A stretch of 5,423 bases of DNA, from NCBI GenBank assembly GCA_003173995.1, contig PRDT01000061.1, positions 1 to 5,423 on the forward strand, written 5' to 3'. This document shows positions 1 through 3,831 of this stretch, piece after piece. The number at the start of each line of letters is the position of its first letter. Positions within the stretch are counted from its first letter, which is position 1. The translations under genes were made by a program, and so were the position numbers. The DNA is from Candidatus Levyibacteriota bacterium. Lineage in GTDB: Bacteria; Patescibacteriota; Microgenomatia; Levybacterales; UBA12049. Below the pieces are notes generated by a model. That model was not told where the DNA came from. It made no database searches and saw only the letters and a program-made list of their open reading frames with translations.

Positions 1-1
1 C

Positions 2-1621
2 CCAGACTATAGACCAATTGCTCCAAGGTATGTCACCCCTGATACAACAGACAGAGATGCGAGGCAACGCTTAACTCAAAGCGCTGTCAGTAGAGCTCTC
101 CATTTTGCCTACGGAATTGGCGACGCAGCAACTATTCAAATACCATTTCCTCATGCTGAACATTACCAAGAGTATCCTTTTGAGAAACACCATTGGGACA
201 CTTATGGAAATGTTGAGTCAGAGCGTGGCCGTGTCGAATTTATGCTTGGGACATATCCTGAGCGTTCATTCCCTGCTGCATTTGCTCCATATCTCGAGCA
301 AGTATTAACTCCTCGCAGAAGAGAAGGACCTCCCACGGTACTTCAAGCATGGGAACAAGCTTCTCCTGGCATCGCTCATCTCTCTGAGGCAATTTACGGA
401 AATATCAAATCAGCAATGGTTGCACTCAGACAACCTGACGCTGCAGCAGTTGCTCTTGGTTATCCAAATGGCTACCCAACAGCATTCCAGTCAGATCCGA
501 TTTTATACGAAGTGGCTCCCGAGACACTGAATCAAGAAAGAGAATTGTGGCATCAAGCCTTAGCACAGATAACAGGAGAATTACAGCAAGGAGATTACAG
601 TCATCTTGGATCATTCTTAAGCCTTTATGGAAGGATTAAAGATCCTATTACCCCACTTACAAGTAACCTAGACGATCAGGAGGCTGCATTCAAACTCCTT
701 TTTAGAAACGCTCGCACAACGCTTGCACAACAAGGTATTACCGATATTGCAAGCAATGAAGGCCAAACCCTTGTTGCCCAACTTGCTCTTGAATCTTCAT
801 TTTTAGCTCTTCCTGCAGCAAAAGATATTTTTTATGTACGAGGAGACGGCGATAATGGAGGAGAGCATCAAGAATTATCATATGTCTATGTTAACTTAAA
901 AGATTTACCAAGAGGTGAATTCACCCATCCATCAGCAGTCCTTCCAAGACTAAGAGAAATTCTTGACGACGCTGATGCAAGAGGCAATTTGGTAGTCACA
1001 CCGCTTGCTGTTTCGTATTTTCAGACACCTGGAGAGGCAAAGCCCACGATGTTCCTCATTGATGGAAATAATAGAGCAACTTCTTTGATGGTAATGCAAT
1101 ATGTTACTGATTCTGGATGTACATTTGAAGATAGACTCGACCCAAGACTGATTCGCGCATTTATGCAAAAGCACCAATTGCATCCAGGTTGGGAAAGAGA
1201 AATTGTCCTCACCCTTGAAGCAAAGCCATACCTAGATCGCGATCGTGTTACACAGCCAGGCTTTGATAGAGCACTCTTTGAAAGAATAGTAAGAGCTGGG
1301 CAAACCCTTGCAAGAGATATTGAAGGACGTGCTCCTGCGATGCTTGTGCAAGAGCCTAGCTTCCATACTGTTATCGTTAATCAGGCAGTAGATGAAAGGA
1401 AAAAAGATGACGTCAACCCACGAGTCCCATTACTCCAACCGTTGCATCAATCAATTTACAATGACGATCACGACTCAACGATGGCTATTGCTATTCCACC
1501 TAAAAATCAAACACATGGCAGAGCCCTTGCCAATAATTTTCGTCTTCAAGTAGAGCCAGCGGCTGGAGCAATGCCACAATTAGGGACGAGAAGACATGTT
1601 TTACGCACAGAAGTTGCTTAG
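2..1621 (+). CDS. Large protein of unknown function with a ParB/Srx-like segment (5' end outside window)
   Basis: The frame is open from the first full codon at base 2, 80 codons before the first ATG at 242, so the gene starts upstream and the ATG at 242 is most likely internal. The visible part is 539 residues, ending in TAG. I do not recognise the whole protein. At about residues 294-366 (counted from base 2) the order is strand, charged linker, helix (PRLREILDDADARG), strand (VVTPLAVSYF), strand, then FLIDGNNRATSL. The DGNNR at residues 354-358 and this order resemble the ParB/sulfiredoxin fold, where a DGxHR/GxxRxxA loop binds nucleotide. ParB-fold proteins include CTP-dependent DNA-binding proteins, nucleases and small-molecule kinases, so no activity can be assigned. 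I see no membrane segment in the visible part. The C-terminal 60 residues look loosely structured (polar, Pro/Gly-rich). No terminator follows; the next promoter-like element begins 12 bases after the stop. The reading frame is solid; the fold assignment is tentative. Confidence 0.85.
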   Translation, partial: PDYRPIAPRYVTPDTTDRDARQRLTQSAVSRALHFAYGIGDAATIQIPFPHAEHYQEYPFEKHHWDTYGNVESERGRVEFMLGTYPERSFPAAFAPYLEQVLTPRRREGPPTVLQAWEQASPGIAHLSEAIYGNIKSAMVALRQPDAAAVALGYPNGYPTAFQSDPILYEVAPETLNQERELWHQALAQITGELQQGDYSHLGSFLSLYGRIKDPITPLTSNLDDQEAAFKLLFRNARTTLAQQGITDIASNEGQTLVAQLALESSFLALPAAKDIFYVRGDGDNGGEHQELSYVYVNLKDLPRGEFTHPSAVLPRLREILDDADARGNLVVTPLAVSYFQTPGEAKPTMFLIDGNNRATSLMVMQYVTDSGCTFEDRLDPRLIRAFMQKHQLHPGWEREIVLTLEAKPYLDRDRVTQPGFDRALFERIVRAGQTLARDIEGRAPAMLVQEPSFHTVIVNQAVDERKKDDVNPRVPLLQPLHQSIYNDDHDSTMAIAIPPKNQTHGRALANNFRLQVEPAAGAMPQLGTRRHVLRTEVA

Positions 1622-1633
1622 TAACATTTCATG

Positions 1634-1663
1634 TTGACAAGAGCAGCGGAGGCATGATACCAT
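1634..1663 (+). promoter_or_regulatory. Putative promoter of the leader/GNAT/M20/thrS operon
   Basis: A perfect TTGACA -35 lies at 1634-1639. After an 18-base spacer comes TACCAT (1658-1663, 4 of 6 matches to TATAAT), preceded by TG at 1655-1656, giving the extended -10 arrangement TGnTACCAT. A start six bases after the -10 would be at 1670, exactly the A of the leader-peptide ATG. An alternative -10, GATACC at 1656-1661 with a 16-base spacer, would start at about 1668. The -35 is convincing; the -10 is weak. Confidence 0.5.
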
Positions 1664-1669
1664 CCTTTT

Positions 1670-1720
1670 ATGGTAATTGTAAATCAATTTGTAAGTACAA
1701 CAACTACAACAGCCCTCTAA
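1670..1720 (+). CDS. Threonine-rich leader peptide (attenuator peptide)
   Basis: This 17-codon ORF encodes MVIVNQFVSTTTTTAL and ends in TAA at 1718-1720. Codons 10-14 (1697-1711) are ACA ACA ACT ACA ACA, five threonines in a row, as expected for the control codons of a leader peptide such as E. coli ThrL. The run overlaps RNA strand A (1704-1710), and the stop codon sits directly before strand B (1721). There is no Shine-Dalgarno at normal distance; the nearest GGAGG (1648-1652) is 17 bases upstream of the ATG. The predicted transcription start is on the ATG, so translation may be leaderless. An overlapping ORF from ATG 1654 to TAG 1729-1731 (25 codons, with Tyr-Asn-Asn-Tyr-Asn over the same bases) is an alternative, but its GGAGG is only one base from its ATG. 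The peptide probably acts in cis through ribosome position and has no function of its own. Confidence 0.62.
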   Translation: MVIVNQFVSTTTTTAL

Positions 1721-1771
1721 GGAGGTTGTAGCGTTAGTGCTTTTTACAACCTCCCTCAAGGAGGTTTTTTT
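1704..1771 (+). promoter_or_regulatory. Threonine-type transcription attenuator with mutually exclusive stems
   Basis: Four strands can be read directly. A is 1704-1710 (CTACAAC), B is 1721-1731 (GGAGGTTGTAG), C is 1745-1754 (TACAACCTCC) and D is 1760-1766 (GGAGGTT). A pairs with 1725-1731 of B for 7 bp, with a possible inner CTC/GAG stem (1715-1717 with 1722-1724). B (1721-1730) pairs with all of C for 10 perfect bp plus a G-U (1731/1744), leaving a 13-base loop. C (1748-1754) pairs with D for 7 bp, followed by a T-run. A:B with C:D gives termination; B:C gives read-through. A ribosome held at threonine codons 1697-1711 masks A but not B and favours B:C. A ribosome at the stop 1718-1720 covers B and favours C:D. 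This matches the trp/his/thr leader mechanism known in enterobacteria. The sequence shows the pairing; regulation by threonyl-tRNA is inferred. Confidence 0.68.
1748..1771 (+). terminator. Intrinsic terminator hairpin of the attenuator (C:D stem)
   Basis: AACCTCC (1748-1754) pairs with GGAGGTT (1760-1766) around a 5-base loop (CTCAA). A T-run follows to 1771, then A and five more T. The stem is short (7 bp, 4 G-C), so termination may be partial. It lies only 6 bases before the next ATG, so it is better read as an attenuator than as the end of the upstream gene. The same stem hides the GGAGG of the following gene. Confidence 0.68.
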
Positions 1772-1777
1772 ATTTTT
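1758..1777 (+). promoter_or_regulatory. Shine-Dalgarno inside the terminator stem, with unusually long spacing
   Basis: AAGGAGG (1758-1764) is a strong Shine-Dalgarno match, but it lies 13 bases from the ATG at 1778, longer than the usual 5-9, and its GGAGG is strand D of the terminator stem. When B:C forms, the site is free, so one switch could control both transcription and translation. An in-frame ATT at 1772 would have a 7-base spacing, but ATT starts are rare and I keep the ATG. Confidence 0.5.
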
Positions 1778-2731
1778 ATGAGACAAGCAGAAATATTACA
1801 ACCAAATGTATCAAGACGCGATTTTGAGGGCATTAATGCAACAAGAGAAGCAGCCTGGGTAGTAGGCAGTGGATTATTTCGACGAGATTTGTATCCCTAT
1901 CATGCATTCAGTAGATATCGAAGTTGGCAACCAGACGGAGAATTAGGCAAAGCCATAGCAAGTGGAGATTTATATGTGTCAGTTGTGAGAGAAGAGCCCA
2001 AAGTCCCAGGCGAACCAGGAGATATTGTTGCTCATGGTGCTTTGGTGAGAAATAAATTCGGATGGGAAGCAGGAAGATTCTTTGCCAGATCTGAAGGACA
2101 GAAAGATGGAATTGCAGCAACAGAGGGAGTACGGCAGCAAGCTGAAGCACTTGGTGTGGATAGAATTCATGTTGGTATTTCTTACAACCGTACTGCAATG
2201 TGGCGCGTATTGGAAGAATCTTTTATAGCCAATGGGTGGAAACTTGCTGTTATGGGACTTATGCCTGATATCTATAATGAGGGTGGACTTCGCTGGGGAG
2301 AGGCTATCGCAATGGTGGTAAAAGATAAACCAATGATACTCCCTGAGCTGAGCGCTCATATGCCTCGACAAATTCAAGATTTTGCAAAAGGCATACAAGC
2401 ATTTAACCATACCACACTACAATTTGGTTATGAACCTCCAGCAAGACGAGATCAAAAAGTTGCAGAGCCTTATCCATTTGCAGATAATGTTATTGGACTC
2501 AACTGGGATGATTATGCCAATCAAGGAGCATATTTGAAAAGAGGATTCAAGCCAGTAGGACTGGTAAAATTAAACGACGCATGGACTGTTGTGATGCATA
2601 AAGGAGCCTTGCCTCCAATTTTTGAAGGAAGAAGATCAGAACTCGGAAGAGGGGTAAGTCCAGTTGCCTATCCACCAGAATCTGCAGGTGTACCAATATC
2701 TCGAATCATTCAACACGTGTATAGACAATAA
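1778..2731 (+). CDS. GNAT-like N-acetyltransferase, possibly with a second C-terminal half-domain
   Basis: 317 residues. GNAT enzymes transfer an acyl group from acyl-CoA to an amine; the substrate here is unknown. Supporting pattern: a strand at 83-91 (IVAHGALVRN), then Q108-K-D-G111-I-A113, which fits the CoA pyrophosphate-binding motif Q/RxxGxG/A, then a helix to about 125, a strand RIHVGIS (129-135), and N137-R-T-A-M-W with a helix ending in NGWK, the place where GNATs have N..A...YEK.GF. A strand pair follows to about residue 185. Near the end, NVIGLNW (237-243), NQGAYLKRGFKP (248-259) and two strands repeat the layout of the C-terminal GNAT half. The protein is longer than a typical single GNAT domain (about 150-180 residues). 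I see no signal peptide or membrane segment, so it is probably cytoplasmic. It is the first gene after the attenuator, and its stop is two bases before the next ATG. The family call rests on motif order, not on recognising a named protein. Confidence 0.6.
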   Translation: MRQAEILQPNVSRRDFEGINATREAAWVVGSGLFRRDLYPYHAFSRYRSWQPDGELGKAIASGDLYVSVVREEPKVPGEPGDIVAHGALVRNKFGWEAGRFFARSEGQKDGIAATEGVRQQAEALGVDRIHVGISYNRTAMWRVLEESFIANGWKLAVMGLMPDIYNEGGLRWGEAIAMVVKDKPMILPELSAHMPRQIQDFAKGIQAFNHTTLQFGYEPPARRDQKVAEPYPFADNVIGLNWDDYANQGAYLKRGFKPVGLVKLNDAWTVVMHKGALPPIFEGRRSELGRGVSPVAYPPESAGVPISRIIQHVYRQ

Positions 2732-2733
2732 AT

Positions 2734-3789
2734 ATGAATACTCTTGAATTCGTCCAACAACTTATTAAAATACCAAGCATCACTGACTCACCAAGAGAGG
2801 CAGAACCACTTGAAGTGATTAAGAAGATTTTGGATAAAGAAAAGATTGGTTACAAGCTTATCGGCAAAGGTACCAAGCAAAATTTAGTTGCAACAATAGG
2901 AAAAGGTACTACGTCAGTACTTTTAAATAGTCACTTTGATGTTGTCCCAGCCAAGGAAAGTATGTTCCAGCCCATTGTAAAAGGCAACAAACTTATCGCC
3001 AGAGGTGCTGCGGATGCAAAAGGCCCACTTACAGCTATGCTTGCTGCATTTATTAATTTGAATAAAGACAAACCTGCTGGAAAAGTTATTTTGTGCTGTG
3101 TCTGTGATGAGGAAAATGCAGGAGAAGAGGGGACCAATGTATTAGCCAAAAAGGGTATTGTTGGAGATTATAATATTGCAGGAGAACCAACAGGAAATAA
3201 TATTATTGTTACTGAAAAAGGATTTTTGCGACTTACTATTCATATCCAAGGGAAAGAAATGCATGCTGCTTTCCCCAAAACCAATCAAAATGCGATTTAC
3301 TTGGCTTCTCACGTTATTAAGGAAATAGAAAATATTAATTTCAAAAAGATTCATCCTATTTTAGGACAAACTACGGTAAGTTTTGGACTTATCAAAGGTG
3401 GTACCAAAATAAATATTGGAGCAGGATTTTGTGATATTGGCATAGACATTCGATATCTCCCCAATCAAACAGAAAATGAAATAATGAGTATCATCGAAAA
3501 AGTTCTTCGACCAATTTGTGATTTCACAATTAGCATTATTGCCTCTGGAGTACCATTTGAAACTCCTGAAGAAAGTAAGTTAGTACACATTGCGAAAGAG
3601 ATCACAAAAGGAGCAATTAAAGGCGTCAATTTTGGTACTGATGCAAGATTTTATAGTCCAAAGGAAGCAATTGTTATTGGTCCAGGTGCATCTGAAATTG
3701 CCCACCAAGAAAAAGAATATGTTTTGCTCTCTGACATTGAAAAAGCAGCAAAATATTATGAAGCAATAGTAAGGAGGTGCTTAGCGTAA
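2734..3789 (+). CDS. M20 family metallopeptidase/deacylase (ArgE/DapE/LysK type)
   Basis: 351 residues, close to the usual length for LysK/ArgE/DapE relatives. M20 enzymes use two zinc ions to hydrolyse amide bonds of N-acyl amino acids or small peptides in the cytoplasm. All expected residues are visible: H67 and D69 in NSHFDVVP, the metal-bridging D94 in RGAADAKGP, the catalytic E126 and ligand E127 in DEENAGEEG, E151 in AGEPT, and H324 in IAHQEKEYV. The dimerisation (lid) domain starts around residue 163, with the conserved H177 in GKEMHAAFP; the catalytic domain resumes near GTDARFYSP. The ATG is two bases after the upstream stop with no clear Shine-Dalgarno, so expression is probably by translational coupling. 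The exact substrate (acetylornithine, succinyl-DAP, lysine-carrier or dipeptide) cannot be told from motifs, so no symbol is given. Its place between an acetyltransferase-like gene and thrS may mean amino-acid recovery, which is a guess. The family call is firm. Confidence 0.9.
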   Translation: MNTLEFVQQLIKIPSITDSPREAEPLEVIKKILDKEKIGYKLIGKGTKQNLVATIGKGTTSVLLNSHFDVVPAKESMFQPIVKGNKLIARGAADAKGPLTAMLAAFINLNKDKPAGKVILCCVCDEENAGEEGTNVLAKKGIVGDYNIAGEPTGNNIIVTEKGFLRLTIHIQGKEMHAAFPKTNQNAIYLASHVIKEIENINFKKIHPILGQTTVSFGLIKGGTKINIGAGFCDIGIDIRYLPNQTENEIMSIIEKVLRPICDFTISIIASGVPFETPEESKLVHIAKEITKGAIKGVNFGTDARFYSPKEAIVIGPGASEIAHQEKEYVLLSDIEKAAKYYEAIVRRCLA

Positions 3790-3817
3790 GAAAGACTTTC
3801 ACTGCAAAGATCTTTCT
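3770..3817 (+). other. Shine-Dalgarno-like sequence plus hairpin before thrS (possible split ribosome site)
   Basis: TAAGGAGGT (3770-3778), complementary to the 16S 3' tail, lies in the last codons of the M20 gene, 47-53 bases from the thrS start and too far for normal use. Between them a hairpin can form: AGAAAG (3789-3794) with CTTTCT (3812-3817), a small internal loop, then CTTT (3796-3799) with AAAG (3806-3809) and a 6-base loop. No T-run follows, so it is not an intrinsic terminator. Folding it would shorten the distance to about 18-24 bases. E. coli thrS is known to have a ribosome site split by a hairpin; similarity here is only in arrangement, and the Shine-Dalgarno may just be Arg-Arg codons. 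Confidence 0.3.
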
Positions 3818-3825
3818 GATATGAT
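3796..3825 (+). promoter_or_regulatory. Putative internal promoter for thrS (extended -10)
   Basis: TATGAT (3820-3825, 5 of 6 matches to TATAAT) is preceded by TG at 3817-3818, giving TGnTATGAT. Upstream, CTTTCA (3796-3801) at 18 bases is a weak -35 (3 of 6), which extended -10 promoters tolerate. The predicted start, seven bases after the -10, is 3832, the A of one of the two candidate thrS ATGs. This would let thrS be transcribed independently of the attenuated operon promoter. Confidence 0.45.
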
Positions 3826-3831
3826 ATGGCT

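Noticed and set aside
242..244. ATG 242 as the start of the first gene
   Set aside because: The frame is open for 80 further codons to the window edge with similar protein-like composition, and no Shine-Dalgarno precedes 242.
105..308. Small + strand ORF of 67 residues
   Set aside because: It overlaps the first gene in another frame, has no ribosome site and its translation looks like a frame shadow.
1697..1711. ACA/ACT tract as a mere microsatellite repeat
   Set aside because: It is short and its bases are also used for A:B pairing; position relative to the stop codon and stems fits a leader peptide better, though chance is not excluded.
1622..1777. T-box riboswitch for thrS
   Set aside because: The gap is too short for a T-box and I see no T-box consensus or specifier stem; the alternative-stem leader-peptide model fits better.
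1908..2410. Two overlapping minus-strand ORFs of 96 and 143 residues
   Set aside because: They lie antisense inside the GNAT-like gene, are rich in Ser/Cys/His/Leu as antisense shadows often are, and show no motif.
3789..3817. Intrinsic terminator between the M20 gene and thrS
   Set aside because: The hairpin is A/T-rich and is not followed by a T-run.
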